In this document: positions 18,113 through 27,691 of the stretch, one piece after another
Numbering within the stretch: the stretch's first letter is position 1
Layout: each line of letters starts with the position of its first letter
NCBI GenBank assembly: GCA_036946625.1
Contig: JAQIIU010000003.1
Coordinates: 1,935,001 to 1,999,000, forward strand
Direction of reading: 5' to 3'
DNA length: 64,000 nucleotides
Origin: Methylorubrum populi
GTDB lineage: Bacteria > Pseudomonadota > Alphaproteobacteria > Rhizobiales > Beijerinckiaceae
Position numbers and translations under genes: made by a program
The notes under the pieces: generated by a model
Databases searched by the model: none
What the model saw: the letters and a program-made list of their open reading frames with translations, nothing else
What the model was told of the DNA's origin: nothing

Positions 18113-18763
18113 ATGCTCGATTATGCTCAGGCACGGCGCCTCATGGTCGATTGTCAGCTCCGGACCTTCGACGTGAACGACGTTTCCGTGCTCGACGCCT
18201 TCGACTCCGTGCCCCGCGAGCGCTTCGTCCCGCCGGGCCGGGAGGAGTTCGCCTATATCGACCAGACGCTGACCTTCGGCGCCGGCGAGGACGGCACCCG
18301 GGCGATGCCCGCGCCCATGGTGCTGGCGCGCATGATCCAGGCGCTCAAGATCCGTCCGGGCGTCCGCGCCCTCGATGTCGGCACCGGCTACGGTTACGGC
18401 GCGGCCGTCCTGGGGCGCCTGGGCGCCGAGGTCGTCGCCCTCGAAGCCTCTTCCGAACTCGCCGGAGCCGCGCGCGCGCGTCTCGGCGAGACCGCCGAGG
18501 TTGTCCAGGGCGCACTCGGCGCTCCGGCCAAGGGCGGTCCCTTCGATGCCATCCTCGTGGAGGGGCGGGTCGAGACGCGGCCGCAGGCGCTTCTCGACCA
18601 GTTGCGCGACGACGGGCGGCTCGTCTGCGTGCTCGGCCCCCACCGGAACGCCAAGGCGACGCTGTTCGTCCGGGCGGGCGACGCCTTCGGCTCCCGCTCG
18701 CTGTTCGACGCCTCGCTTCCCGCCCTCAAGAGCTTCGCGGCCGAGCCCGGCTTCGCCTTCTGA
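18113..18763 (+). CDS. protein-L-isoaspartate O-methyltransferase-like protein
   Basis: PCMT-family SAM-dependent methyltransferase of 216 residues, which would repair or tag isoaspartyl residues. The N-terminal helix (MLDYAQARRLMVDCQLRTFDV) and RERFVP segment match the alphaproteobacterial PCMT group. The SAM-binding motif is ALDVGTGYGYGAAVLGRLGAEVVALE. A later strand, FDAILVEGRVE, has glutamate where many family members have histidine or a GA turn, so activity may differ. The frame is open upstream through tRNA-Cys, but the ATG at 18113 gives the family N-terminus, with AAGGA and GGACGG just upstream. Such genes often precede a tolC-type gene in Hyphomicrobiales, as here. Confidence 0.85.
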   Translation: MLDYAQARRLMVDCQLRTFDVNDVSVLDAFDSVPRERFVPPGREEFAYIDQTLTFGAGEDGTRAMPAPMVLARMIQALKIRPGVRALDVGTGYGYGAAVLGRLGAEVVALEASSELAGAARARLGETAEVVQGALGAPAKGGPFDAILVEGRVETRPQALLDQLRDDGRLVCVLGPHRNAKATLFVRAGDAFGSRSLFDASLPALKSFAAEPGFAF

Positions 18764-19191
18764 GTCGCGGCCGGCCGCGGCGCGTCCGCGGTATCTTCGC
18801 CGCACGCCCGCAGGGCGGGCAGTTCGCCCCCTCACCGGACACGGCAAGGAACCGACCGCCCGTCACGCAACGGGGGAGCGATCCAGCGCGCCCGTCCGCT
18901 CGATCTGGGATCGAACCGGAAGGGGTGTCGCTTTTTTGAGCCACCCCCCCGGCAATCCGACATCGCAGCGCGGTAAACCCTGTCGTCGTCGGCGCAAGCT
19001 CGGCTACTCTTCGGCCCGAGGCGGGCTGGCCACCCCAGCGCATAGGCATGCAGGCGGCGACCCTGTCGCGGCCCTCCCGGAACGGATCGACCGGCGGACG
19101 TCCCGATGGGATGGGCGCAGGGATGGTGGACCGGAGCGGACGCGGCGGTGCGGCGGGTTGGTGAATCGAGAAACCGCAAGGGCTGATCGAC
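18764..19191. promoter_or_regulatory. pcm-tolC intergenic region
   Basis: 428 bp with no gene recognised. A T-run (CGCTTTTTTGAG near 18930) follows a weak hairpin and could end the upstream transcript. The last 15 bp carry AAGGGCTGATCGAC, the ribosome-binding site before the GTG start of tolC. Confidence 0.35.
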
Positions 19192-20598
19192 GTGAAAGAA
19201 CGGAACCCTGCGGCGCGGTCCGCGCTTCGGCTGGCCGGTGCCGTCGTCTCGGCGCTGGTGGCCGCGAGTCCGGCCGCTGCCGAGACTCTCGAGAGTGCGC
19301 TCTCCCGTGCCTACCAGGCCAACCCGGCGCTGAACGCGGCGCGGGCGAACCTGCGCGCGACCGACGAGGACGTGAACCGGTTCCAGGCCGGCTACCGCCC
19401 GAACGCGGCGATCTCGGCCGATATCGGCGTCCAGCAGTTCCAGGGTTCGATCGGCGGCATCCAGGGGCTCGGCGGAACCGGGCTCAACCTCACCACCCGA
19501 CCGGGCGGCGCGGGCCTGACCATCAACCAGAACCTGTTCGACGGCTTCCAGACCGACAACCGCGTCCGCTCCGCCGAATCGACCGTGCTCGGTACGCGCG
19601 AAGGCCTGCGCCTGACCGAGATGAACACGCTGTTCAACGCGGCCCAGGCCTACATGAACGTCCTGAGCGACACCGCGACGCTCGAACTTCAGCGCAACAA
19701 CGTCGAGGTGCTGGAAGAGCAGCTCCGCCAGACCCGCGACCGGTTCAACGTCGGTGAGGTGACCCGCACCGACGTCGCCCAGGCCGAGGCGCGGCTCGCC
19801 GGCGCGCGTTCCCAGGTCGGCGCGGCGGAAGCGGCGCTTCGCGCCTCGATCGGCATCTACCGCCAGATCGTCGGCATCGAGCCGCGCCAGCTCGCACCGG
19901 GCCGTCCCCTCGACCGCTACGTGCCGGGCTCGCTCGATCAGGCCCTCCTCATCGGCCTGAAGGAGCACCCGCAAATTCTCTCCTCGCTGCACGCCGTCGA
20001 CGTGGCGGAGTTGCAGGTGAAGGTGGCCGAGGGCGCGCTCTATCCCCAGGCGCAGATCACCGGTGCGGTGCAGCAGCGCTACGACCAGCAGTTCCCCGGC
20101 GACAACGGCGTCACCGCCTCGATCGTCGGCCGGGTCAACATCCCGCTCTACCAGGGCGGCGGCGAGTACGCCGCGATCCGGCAGGCCAAGGAGAATGTCG
20201 GGCGCGCCCGCCTCGTCGCCGACCAGGACCGCGACACGATCCGCGCCTCGATCGTGCGGACCTGGGGCAACCTCGAAGCCTCGAAGGCGCAGGTGATCGC
20301 CTCTCAGGCCCAGGTCCAGGCCAACGAAGTGGCGCTCAACGGCGTGCGCGAAGAGGCCCGGGTCGGCCAGCGCACCACCCTCGACGTGCTGAATGCGCAG
20401 CAGGAGCTGCTCTCCGCCCGCGTCGCGCTGATCCGCGCGCAGCGCGACCGCGTCGTGAACTCCTACGACGTGGTGCAGGCGGTCGGCCGGCTGACCGTGC
20501 GCTTCACCAGCCTGCCGGTGACGCCCTACAGCGCCCGCGAACACCTCGATCAGGTCCGCGACCTCTGGTTCGGCCTGCGCACCCCGGACGGGCGCTGA
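19192..20598 (+). CDS. tolC: TolC-family outer membrane efflux protein
   Basis: Outer-membrane channel-tunnel of type I secretion and RND efflux systems, 468 residues. The GTG start at 19192 follows AAGGG at good spacing. The signal peptide runs to about residue 30 (ASPAAAETL). The mature protein has the two-fold repeated OEP architecture: ETLESALSRAYQANPALNAARANLRATDEDV, later coiled-coil helices with long heptad stretches (LELQRNNVEVLEEQLRQTRDRFNVGEVTRTDVAQAEARL), and in the second half EARVGQRTTLDVLNAQQELLSARVALIRAQRD. Both halves are complete. No inner-membrane or adaptor partner is adjacent, so it may serve several pumps. Confidence 0.93.
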   Translation: MKERNPAARSALRLAGAVVSALVAASPAAAETLESALSRAYQANPALNAARANLRATDEDVNRFQAGYRPNAAISADIGVQQFQGSIGGIQGLGGTGLNLTTRPGGAGLTINQNLFDGFQTDNRVRSAESTVLGTREGLRLTEMNTLFNAAQAYMNVLSDTATLELQRNNVEVLEEQLRQTRDRFNVGEVTRTDVAQAEARLAGARSQVGAAEAALRASIGIYRQIVGIEPRQLAPGRPLDRYVPGSLDQALLIGLKEHPQILSSLHAVDVAELQVKVAEGALYPQAQITGAVQQRYDQQFPGDNGVTASIVGRVNIPLYQGGGEYAAIRQAKENVGRARLVADQDRDTIRASIVRTWGNLEASKAQVIASQAQVQANEVALNGVREEARVGQRTTLDVLNAQQELLSARVALIRAQRDRVVNSYDVVQAVGRLTVRFTSLPVTPYSAREHLDQVRDLWFGLRTPDGR

Positions 20599-20722
20599 CC
20601 GCCTCGCGCCGGCCGGTGATTTCTGTTGGCCGGCCGAGGAACATGGTTGATGCCGGACGAGACGCTGAAATAGTTCGTTAACCCAATCATCGTCTTGTCA
20701 ATCGTCACCGAGTATCGTCCCG

Positions 20723-21325
20723 ATGAGCGCAGCGAGCCCCAAGGTTCAGGACAAGACGCAGGAACCCTCCATGGAGGAGATCCTCGCCTCGATCCGCCGC
20801 ATCATCGCCGACGATCAGGCTCCCAAGCCCGCCGAGGCCGAGGCGCCCCCCCCGGCGCCTCCGCCGCCGGAAGAGGACGACGTGCTCGACCTCGCCGAGG
20901 TCGCCGAACCGGTGCGCAAGCCCGAACCCGTCGCCTTCGACATCCCCGAGATCGATTTCCGGATGCCGGAATTCGAGGCCGAGCCGGAGCCGGAACCCGC
21001 TTTCGAGCCGCCGCCCGCTCCGAAGCCGGAACCGGCCGCCTTCGCACCCGAGCCGCAGCCCGCGCCGCGGACGCAGGAGCGGATCCGGGCGGCGGTCGAG
21101 GAGGAGGTGACCGAGCGTCTCGTCTCCTCGCGCACCGTCGAGAGCGTCGGGCAGAACTTTCAGTTGCTCGCGCACACGGTGCTGTCGCAGAACGCCCGCA
21201 CGCTGGAGGATCTCGTCCAGGAGATGCTGCGGCCGATGCTCAAGGGCTGGCTCGACGAGAACCTTCCGCACATGGTCGAACGGCTGGTGCGCAGCGAGAT
21301 CGAACGGGTCGCCCGCGGCCGCTGA
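20723..21325 (+). CDS. popZ: polar organizing protein PopZ-like (DUF2497)
   Basis: Small, acidic, proline-rich cell-pole scaffold of 200 residues. The N-terminal helix has the DUF2497 signature (PSMEEILASIRRIIADD, about residues 14-31), which in Caulobacter PopZ binds client proteins. A P/E-rich disordered linker follows (about 34-120). A C-terminal helical oligomerisation region ends MLRPMLKGWLDENLPHMVE. It lies just upstream of valS in the same direction, the conserved alphaproteobacterial arrangement. The role in tethering the chromosome origin at the pole is known for the family and inferred here. Confidence 0.88.
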   Translation: MSAASPKVQDKTQEPSMEEILASIRRIIADDQAPKPAEAEAPPPAPPPPEEDDVLDLAEVAEPVRKPEPVAFDIPEIDFRMPEFEAEPEPEPAFEPPPAPKPEPAAFAPEPQPAPRTQERIRAAVEEEVTERLVSSRTVESVGQNFQLLAHTVLSQNARTLEDLVQEMLRPMLKGWLDENLPHMVERLVRSEIERVARGR

Positions 21326-21429
21326 CACGCTCCCCCGCATCCGACGGTTGACGGCGGCCCCGCGGCGGGCCGATAGCGGCGGCGACATCCCTTGAAGACG
21401 CCGCACGCCTGAAAAGCCCGCTTTCGCCC

Positions 21430-24150
21430 ATGATGGACAAGACCTTCGACCCCGCCGCCGTCGAGGCGCGCGTCTCCGCGGCCTGGGACGAGCGACAGGC
21501 CTTCCGCGCCGGCCGCCCCGAGCGGGCCGGTGCCGAGCCGTTCAGCATCGTGATCCCGCCGCCGAACGTGACGGGATCGCTGCATATGGGCCACGCGCTC
21601 AACAACACGATCCAGGACATCCTCGTCCGCTTCGAGCGGATGCGGGGCCGGGACGTGCTGTGGCAGCCGGGCACGGACCACGCCGGCATCGCCACTCAGA
21701 TGGTGGTCGAGCGCCGGCTCGCGGAGACGGGAGCGCCGGGCCGGCGCGCCTTGGGTCGCGAAGAATTCCTGCGCCGGGTCTGGGCCTGGAAGGAGGAATC
21801 CGGCGGCACGATCATCGGCCAGCTCAAGCGGCTCGGCGCCTCCTGCGACTGGTCGCGCGCGCGCTTCACCATGGACGAGGGCCTGAGCCGCGCCGTGCTC
21901 AAGACCTTCGTCGACCTGCACGGGCAGGGGCTGATCTACCGCGACAAGCGCCTCGTGAACTGGGATCCGAAGTTCCAGACCGCGATCTCCGATCTCGAAG
22001 TGCAGCAGATCGAGGTGAAGGGCCATCTCTGGCACTTCGACTATCCCGTCGTGGACGCGAACGGCACGCCGACGGGCGCGCTCATCACGGTCGCCACGAC
22101 CCGGCCCGAGACGATGCTCGGCGACACGGCGGTCGCGGTCCACCCGGACGACGAGCGCTACCGCGGCCTCGTCGGCAGCCCTGTGCGCCTGCCGCTGGTC
22201 AACCGGCTGATCCCGGTCGTCGCCGACGCGTATTCCGATCCCGAGAAGGGCACCGGCGCGGTCAAGATCACGCCGGCCCACGACTTCAACGACTTCGAGG
22301 TCGGGCGCCGCCACGGCTGCCGGCCGATCAACGTGCTCGATGCGGAGGCGCGCATCCGGATCGCCGGCAACGCCGCCTTCCTCGACGGCGCGGAGCCGGA
22401 GGCCGAGGCGCTGGCGCTCGACGGCCTCGACCGGTTCGAGGCGCGAAAGCGCGTCGTCGCCCTGATGGAGGCGCGCGGCCTGCTGCGCAGGGTCGAGCCC
22501 AACACCCACGCGGTGCCGCACGGCGACCGTTCGGGCGTTGTCATCGAGCCGTATCTGACCGACCAGTGGTACGTGAACGTCAAGCCGCTGGCCGAGCGTG
22601 CGCTCCAGGCCGTGCGCGACGGGCAGACGAAGTTCGTGCCCGAGAACTACGAAAAGACCTTCTTCCAGTGGCTGGAGAACATCGAACCGTGGTGCGTCTC
22701 GCGCCAGCTCTGGTGGGGCCACCAGATCCCGGCCTGGTACGATGCGGAGGGCGGCGTCTTCGTCGCCGAGAGCGAGGCGGAGGCGCTCGCCCAGGCCAAG
22801 GCCGAGCACGGCCGCGCGGTCGCGCTGACCCGCGACCCCGACGTCCTCGACACGTGGTTCTCCTCCGCGCTGTGGCCGTTCTCGACGCTCGGCTGGCCCG
22901 ACGAGACGCCGGAGCTCGCCCGCTTCTACCCCACCAACACCCTGGTGACGGGCAAGGACATCATCTTCTTCTGGGTCGCCCGGATGATGATGATGGGCCT
23001 GCACCTCACCGACCGGGCGCCGTTCGAGACGGTCTACCTGCACACCCTCGTCCGCGACGAGAAGGGTGCGAAGATGTCGAAGTCGAAGGGCAACGTGGTC
23101 GATCCGGTCGACCTGATCGACCGCTTCGGCGCCGACGCCCTGCGCTTCACGCTGGCCGCGCTCGCCGCACCCGGCCGCGACATCAAGCTCGGCCCCCAGC
23201 GGGTCGAGGGCTACCGCAACTTCGCGACCAAGCTCTGGAACGCGGCGCGCTTCGCCGAGCTGAACGGCTGCGAACTCAGGGCCGACTTCCGGCCCGAAGC
23301 CGTGAAGGAAACGCTCAACCGGTGGGCGCTCACCGAGGCCGCGAAGGCGGTGGCCGAGGTGGCGCAGGGCATCACCGTCTACCGCTTCAACGATGCGGCG
23401 GCAGCCGCCTACCGCTTCGTCTGGAACGTTTTTTGTGATTGGTATCTGGAGTTGGCCAAGCCCGTGCTCCAGGGGGAAGGCGTCGATCCGTCCGCAAGAG
23501 CCGAAACGCAGGCCACGGTCGCCTTCCTGATCGACCAGATCGCCAAGCTGCTGCACCCGTTCATGCCCTTCCTCACGGAGGAGCTGTGGGCGATCAAGGG
23601 GCAGGCGCTGCCGACGCCCCGCGGCCTGCTCACTCTCGAATCCTGGCCCGACCTCTCGGCCTACGCGGACGCGCAGGCCGAGGCCGAGATCGGCTGGCTG
23701 GTCGATCTGATCTCCGAGGTGCGCTCGGCCCGTTCCGAGACGAACGTGCCGGCCGGGGCCCAGGTGCCGCTGGTGCTGGTCGGCGCCGACGCGACGGTGC
23801 GCGCCCGCGTCGAGCGCTGGAGCGAGACGCTGGTCCGCCTCGCCCGGCTCTCCGAGATCGGCTTCGCCGAGGCGGCTCCGAAGAACTCGGTGCAGCTTCT
23901 CGTCCGCGGCAGCGTCGCCGCGCTGCCGCTGGAGGGCATCGTCGATCTCGCCGCGGAGGTCGCCCGGCTGAAGAAGGAGGCGGGCAAGGCGCGGGCCGAG
24001 ATCGGCAGGATCGCGGGCAAGCTCGGCAACGCCGACTTCCTCGCCCGCGCGCCCGAAGAGGTGGTGGACGAGCAGCGCGAGCGAAGCGACGCGGAAGCCG
24101 CGCGGCTCGCCAGGATCGAGGAAGCGCTGACCCGGCTCGGCGACGCGTGA
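21430..24150 (+). CDS. valS: valyl-tRNA synthetase
   Basis: Class I aminoacyl-tRNA synthetase charging tRNA-Val, 906 residues. Motifs in order: PPPNVTGSLHMGHALNN with the HIGH-type HMGH at about residue 52; the editing CP1 domain with TTRPETMLGDTAVAVHP; the synthetase core VTGKDIIFFWVARM; KMSKS at 548-552 in GAKMSKSKGNVVDP; and the C-terminal coiled-coil VDLAAEVARLKKEAGKARAEIGRIAGKLGN...FLARAPEEVV. Everything is full length and intact. The stop overlaps the GTG start of the DUF2459 gene by 4 bp. Confidence 0.97.
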   Translation: MMDKTFDPAAVEARVSAAWDERQAFRAGRPERAGAEPFSIVIPPPNVTGSLHMGHALNNTIQDILVRFERMRGRDVLWQPGTDHAGIATQMVVERRLAETGAPGRRALGREEFLRRVWAWKEESGGTIIGQLKRLGASCDWSRARFTMDEGLSRAVLKTFVDLHGQGLIYRDKRLVNWDPKFQTAISDLEVQQIEVKGHLWHFDYPVVDANGTPTGALITVATTRPETMLGDTAVAVHPDDERYRGLVGSPVRLPLVNRLIPVVADAYSDPEKGTGAVKITPAHDFNDFEVGRRHGCRPINVLDAEARIRIAGNAAFLDGAEPEAEALALDGLDRFEARKRVVALMEARGLLRRVEPNTHAVPHGDRSGVVIEPYLTDQWYVNVKPLAERALQAVRDGQTKFVPENYEKTFFQWLENIEPWCVSRQLWWGHQIPAWYDAEGGVFVAESEAEALAQAKAEHGRAVALTRDPDVLDTWFSSALWPFSTLGWPDETPELARFYPTNTLVTGKDIIFFWVARMMMMGLHLTDRAPFETVYLHTLVRDEKGAKMSKSKGNVVDPVDLIDRFGADALRFTLAALAAPGRDIKLGPQRVEGYRNFATKLWNAARFAELNGCELRADFRPEAVKETLNRWALTEAAKAVAEVAQGITVYRFNDAAAAAYRFVWNVFCDWYLELAKPVLQGEGVDPSARAETQATVAFLIDQIAKLLHPFMPFLTEELWAIKGQALPTPRGLLTLESWPDLSAYADAQAEAEIGWLVDLISEVRSARSETNVPAGAQVPLVLVGADATVRARVERWSETLVRLARLSEIGFAEAAPKNSVQLLVRGSVAALPLEGIVDLAAEVARLKKEAGKARAEIGRIAGKLGNADFLARAPEEVVDEQRERSDAEAARLARIEEALTRLGDA

Positions 24151-24857
24151 AGCGGCTGCGGCGGCTCGCGCGGATCCTCGCCGGGCTGGCCGCCGCGCTC
24201 CTCGTTCTCACGCTCTGCACGGCACGGCCCGGCGACCCGAGTCTCTATCCGCCGTCGGACCCGGACACGGAGACCGTGTTCCTCGTCAGCCACGGCTGGC
24301 ATTCCGGCCTCGTCCTGCGCCGCGAGAGCCTGACCGGGGAGGGCACGGGCGCCGCCCTGCGCAACATCGCGACGCGGTTTCGCGCCGACGATGCCCTGGA
24401 ATTCGGCTGGGGCGAAGCGCGCTTCTACCGGGCGACACCGACGCTCGCCGCCTTCGACTGGCGCCTCGCCCTCTCCGCCCTGTTCACCCCCGGTGGCAGC
24501 GAGGGCGTGGTCCAGGTCGTCGGCCTCGCGCGCCCGGCCCGCGAGAGTTTTCCGCAAGCCGACATCGTTCCGGTGCCGCTCTCGCGCCAGGGTTTCGCCC
24601 GGCTGCTGGCCCGGCTCGAGGCGAGTTTCCGCCTCATGGACGGCCAGCCGGTGGATGTCGGGCCGGGGCTCTACGGGCCGAGCCTGTTCTACGAGGCGAA
24701 CGGCCGCTTCTCGTACCGCAACGTCTGCAACCACTGGGCGGCCGGGCTCCTCAACGCGGCCGGCCTGCCGATCACGCCGGTACTCGACACCCACCCGCTC
24801 GGGCTTCTCATCGACCTGCGCTGGCGGGCCGGCGCGGCGGACCTGTCCAAACCGTAA
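24147..24857 (+). CDS. DUF2459 / TIGR02117 family protein
   Basis: A 236-residue protein of unknown function, translationally coupled to valS by a GTGA overlap (GTG at 24147). An N-terminal hydrophobic anchor (about residues 8-25) ends in TLCTARPG. It is followed by the family hallmark VFLVSHGWHSGLVL, then FGWGEARFYRATPT and the C-terminal SYRNVCNHWAAGLLNAAGLP. The conserved H, GW..F and NT/NCN residues are typical of this family, which is predicted to be membrane-anchored in the periplasm. No biochemical role is established that I can name. Confidence 0.8.
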   Translation: MKRLRRLARILAGLAAALLVLTLCTARPGDPSLYPPSDPDTETVFLVSHGWHSGLVLRRESLTGEGTGAALRNIATRFRADDALEFGWGEARFYRATPTLAAFDWRLALSALFTPGGSEGVVQVVGLARPARESFPQADIVPVPLSRQGFARLLARLEASFRLMDGQPVDVGPGLYGPSLFYEANGRFSYRNVCNHWAAGLLNAAGLPITPVLDTHPLGLLIDLRWRAGAADLSKP

Positions 24858-24973
24858 TCTTCGCGCCATCCGGCCGTCAGGCGGCGGCCTCTAGGACTCT
24901 CCCCACGGATCGGCGCCCCGGCCCTCGGATCTCGACGGGCAGCCGACCGAAAGATTCCTCGTCGGAGACTTCC

Positions 24974-26476
24974 ATGACCCTGACCGTCCGCCGCGCCCTC
25001 GCCTCCGTCGCCGCGGCCGCCCTCGTCGCCGGTGGTGCGGCCGGGTTCGGCCTGACCGAACCCGGCACGCCGGCCTACGCCCAGGCCCTGCCCAAGACGC
25101 CGATCGAGGCGCCCGAGCATCCGCCGGGCTCCTTCGCCAACGTCGTCGAGAAGGTGAAGCCGGGCGTCGTCGCCGTGAAGGTGAAGCTCGACGACGGTGC
25201 CGACGATGACGACGACGCGTCCGGCGGGCCCAACATGCAGCAGGTGCCGCCGCAGTTGCGCGAGTTCTTCCGGCGCTTCGGCCAGGGCGGTCCGGGCGGG
25301 CGCGGCATGCCGCAGCAGCGCGGCGAGCGTGGCGCGGTGGGCTCCGGCTTCATCATCTCGGGCGACGGCTACGTGGTGACCAACAACCACGTCGTCGATC
25401 ACGCCAAGACCGTGCAGGTCACCCTCGACGACGGCCGCACCCTCGACGCCAAGGTGATCGGCAAGGATTCCAAGACCGATATCGCGCTCCTGAAGATCAA
25501 CGAGAGCGGCAGCTACCCCTACGTCCAGTTCGGCAAGGGCGCCCCACGGGTCGGCGACTGGGTGGTCGCCATCGGCAACCCGTTCGGCCTCGGCGGCACG
25601 GTGACGGCGGGCATCGTCTCGGCCCGCGGCCGCGACATCGGCGCCGGCCCCTACGACGACTTCCTGCAGATCGACGCGCCCATCAACAAGGGCAATTCCG
25701 GCGGCCCGACCTTCAACGTCAACGGCGAGGTCGTGGGCGTGAACACGGCGATCGCCTCGCCGTCCGGCGGCTCGGTCGGCCTCGCCTTCGCCATCCCGGC
25801 GGAGACGGTGCAGGCAGTGGTCGATCAGCTCCGCACCGACGGCAAGGTGGTGCGCGGCTATCTCGGCGTGCAGGTGCAGCCGGTGACCAAGGACATCGCC
25901 GAGGGCCTCGGCCTCGACAAGGCCAAGGGCGCCCTGGTCGATCACGCCGAGAACGGCACCCCCGCCGCCAAGGCCGGGCTGAAGTCGGGCGACGTGATCG
26001 AGTCGGTCAACGGCGCGCCCGTCAACGATGCCCGCGACCTGTCGCGCCGCATCGCCGGCCTCAAGCCCGGCACCGAGGTGAAGCTCGCCTACCTGCGCAA
26101 CGGCAGGAACGACGTCGCCACAGTCGAGCTCGGCACGATGCCGGCCGACGCCAAGGTGGCGAGCCGCAGCGACAGCGGATCGGGCGGCCAGCCGCGCCTC
26201 GGCCTGAGCCTGGCGCCGGCGGGCGATGTCGGCCTCGGCGACGAGGGCGTGGCGGTGATGGACGTCGATCCGGACGGCCCGGCCGCCGCCAAGGGCATCG
26301 CGCAGGGCGACGTGATCCTGGATGTGGCCGGCACCGGCGTCTCGAAGCCCTCCGACGTCCAGGCGCAGATCCGCGCCGCGGAATCGAACGGCCGCAAGGC
26401 GGTGCTGATGCGGGTGAAGGGCGCCAAGGGCCAGACCCGCTTCGTCGCGGTGGCGCTCACCAAGAAGGAGGGCTGA
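24974..26476 (+). CDS. degP: Do-family periplasmic serine protease (DegP/HtrA-like)
   Basis: Periplasmic quality-control protease/chaperone of 500 residues. The signal region covers residues 1-36 (ends PAYAQA). The trypsin-like domain has the complete triad: H139 in TNNHVV, D169 in KTDIALLKI, S242 in NKGNSGGP. An acidic plus Q/G-rich loop (about residues 75-120) corresponds to the LA loop. Two PDZ domains follow: PDZ1 starting RGYLGVQVQPVTKDIAEGLGL with GTPAAKAGLKSGDVI, and PDZ2 with GPAAAKGIAQGDVILDVAG. A strong intrinsic terminator lies 70 bp downstream. The gene is probably monocistronic and stress-regulated, but no sigma-E-type promoter was identified. Confidence 0.93.
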   Translation: MTLTVRRALASVAAAALVAGGAAGFGLTEPGTPAYAQALPKTPIEAPEHPPGSFANVVEKVKPGVVAVKVKLDDGADDDDDASGGPNMQQVPPQLREFFRRFGQGGPGGRGMPQQRGERGAVGSGFIISGDGYVVTNNHVVDHAKTVQVTLDDGRTLDAKVIGKDSKTDIALLKINESGSYPYVQFGKGAPRVGDWVVAIGNPFGLGGTVTAGIVSARGRDIGAGPYDDFLQIDAPINKGNSGGPTFNVNGEVVGVNTAIASPSGGSVGLAFAIPAETVQAVVDQLRTDGKVVRGYLGVQVQPVTKDIAEGLGLDKAKGALVDHAENGTPAAKAGLKSGDVIESVNGAPVNDARDLSRRIAGLKPGTEVKLAYLRNGRNDVATVELGTMPADAKVASRSDSGSGGQPRLGLSLAPAGDVGLGDEGVAVMDVDPDGPAAAKGIAQGDVILDVAGTGVSKPSDVQAQIRAAESNGRKAVLMRVKGAKGQTRFVAVALTKKEG

Positions 26477-26547
26477 TCCCCTCCACCGATCGGGACCGGC
26501 AGCGGTCCCGATCCTCGCGGATCTTCCCGCGTCTCCTCCCGACTTCG

Positions 26548-26576
26548 CGCCCGCTCCCCGGAGCGGGCGTTTTTTC
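26548..26576 (+). terminator. Rho-independent terminator after degP
   Basis: The palindrome CGCCCGCT-CCCCGG-AGCGGGCG is followed directly by TTTTTT. The strong GC stem, short loop and T-run make this the clearest intrinsic terminator in the window. Confidence 0.88.
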
Positions 26577-26810
26577 GTCGCGTCCACCGGGCCGTCCCGA
26601 AGGGGTGCGCCCTCTTACGCCAACGCCTTCGCCAGCGCGGAAGCCGGCCGCCATTGAGCCGCCATGAGCCACCATGAGCCGCCTCGCCGCGGGCGAGACG
26701 GATGTCGCCGTGCCGTCCCGGGATGCGACCGACGAGATGGGCCGCCCGACCCCGGCGGATTGGCGAACCGCCCGCCACCGTCTACCAACGGTTCCGTTCG
26801 AGGAACCGCC

Positions 26811-27605
26811 GTGGACCCAAGGGCTCGAAGATCGGCGGCGCCGTCGCTCCGCCCCCGCACCGCGCGGCCCGCCGTCGGGAGCGGCCGCGTCCTGGCGGCC
26901 CTGCTCGCCTGCGCGGCGCCCCTCGGAGCGACCGCGGGTGCCGAGCCGCTCGCCTCGGAGAGTCCGCGTATCCCGGAACCGATGGTGTTCGATCTGTTGC
27001 GGCCGCTGGGCGCGCGAGCGGGGGAGCGCGAGATCAACGTCCTGTCGGTCCGACCCTCGGGCCGGGGGCCGACGAACTGGGCGCCGGAACTCGAATACGC
27101 CTACGCCGACGGCCAGTCCTTCGAGCTCGAACTCCCGTTCGAGGACGGGCGCCTGACACAGTACAAGTTCGCGCTCCAGGGCACCTTCGGCGTCGGCGCG
27201 GAGGGCCGCTGGATCCACGGCTGGCAGTATATCGGCCAGTACGACCGCGACAGCGCGACGCTCCGCAACGCCCTCCTCTACATCTCCGGCTACCGCTTCG
27301 ACGCGCGCTGGAGCCTGCTGAGCTTGGCCGGCCTGCGTCAGGTCGGCGTGCAGCGGCCGGGCACCACGTCGCTGCTTCTCAACCAATCGGTCTTCTACGA
27401 CCTCGATCCGGAGACGGTGCTCGGGCTCGAAGTGAACCTGCGGCAGGACATCGCCGGGGGCGAGGCCGCCCGCACCCTGGTCATCCCCCAGGTCCATCGC
27501 CGCCTCTCGGAGCTGACGAGCGTCCAGGCGGGCCTCGGCCTAGAGTTCCGGACCGGCGACGATCCGGGACTGGTGGCGGCCCTGCGGCTGATCCGCGAGT
27601 TCTGA
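26811..27605 (+). CDS. exported hypothetical protein, possible outer-membrane beta-barrel
   Basis: A 264-residue protein of unknown function. I chose the GTG at 26811 because AGGAA lies 6 bp upstream; the earlier ATGs give arginine-rich, unconserved sequence. A signal peptide follows (VLAALLACAAPLGATAGA, about residues 23-42). The mature region is rich in alternating hydrophobic/polar strands with aromatic ends (ELEYAYADGQSFELELPFEDG, YKFALQGTFGVG, WIHGWQYIGQYDR, NALLYISGYRFDARWSLLSLAGLRQV) and ends in ...LRLIREF with a C-terminal phenylalanine, typical of outer-membrane barrels. It lies between the degP terminator and a miniature element. Confidence 0.7.
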   Translation: MDPRARRSAAPSLRPRTARPAVGSGRVLAALLACAAPLGATAGAEPLASESPRIPEPMVFDLLRPLGARAGEREINVLSVRPSGRGPTNWAPELEYAYADGQSFELELPFEDGRLTQYKFALQGTFGVGAEGRWIHGWQYIGQYDRDSATLRNALLYISGYRFDARWSLLSLAGLRQVGVQRPGTTSLLLNQSVFYDLDPETVLGLEVNLRQDIAGGEAARTLVIPQVHRRLSELTSVQAGLGLEFRTGDDPGLVAALRLIREF

Positions 27606-27691
27606 ACCCCGCACCGTCGTCTCGACGGACCCGCGGCCCGCCCGCCGGGTTCACCCGGCAGCGGCAGCGGCCCCGAGCGGGGGAGACGCCC

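Noticed and set aside
20599..20660. Terminator after tolC
   Set aside because: A GC-rich inverted repeat is present (CGGCCGG...CCGGCCG), but no T-run follows, so intrinsic termination is not supported.
21160..23556. Minus-strand open frame of 798 codons
   Set aside because: Antisense to popZ/valS. Its length only reflects the scarcity of stop codons in GC-rich third positions.
24689..26587. Minus-strand open frame of 632 codons
   Set aside because: Antisense to the Do protease, with no domain.
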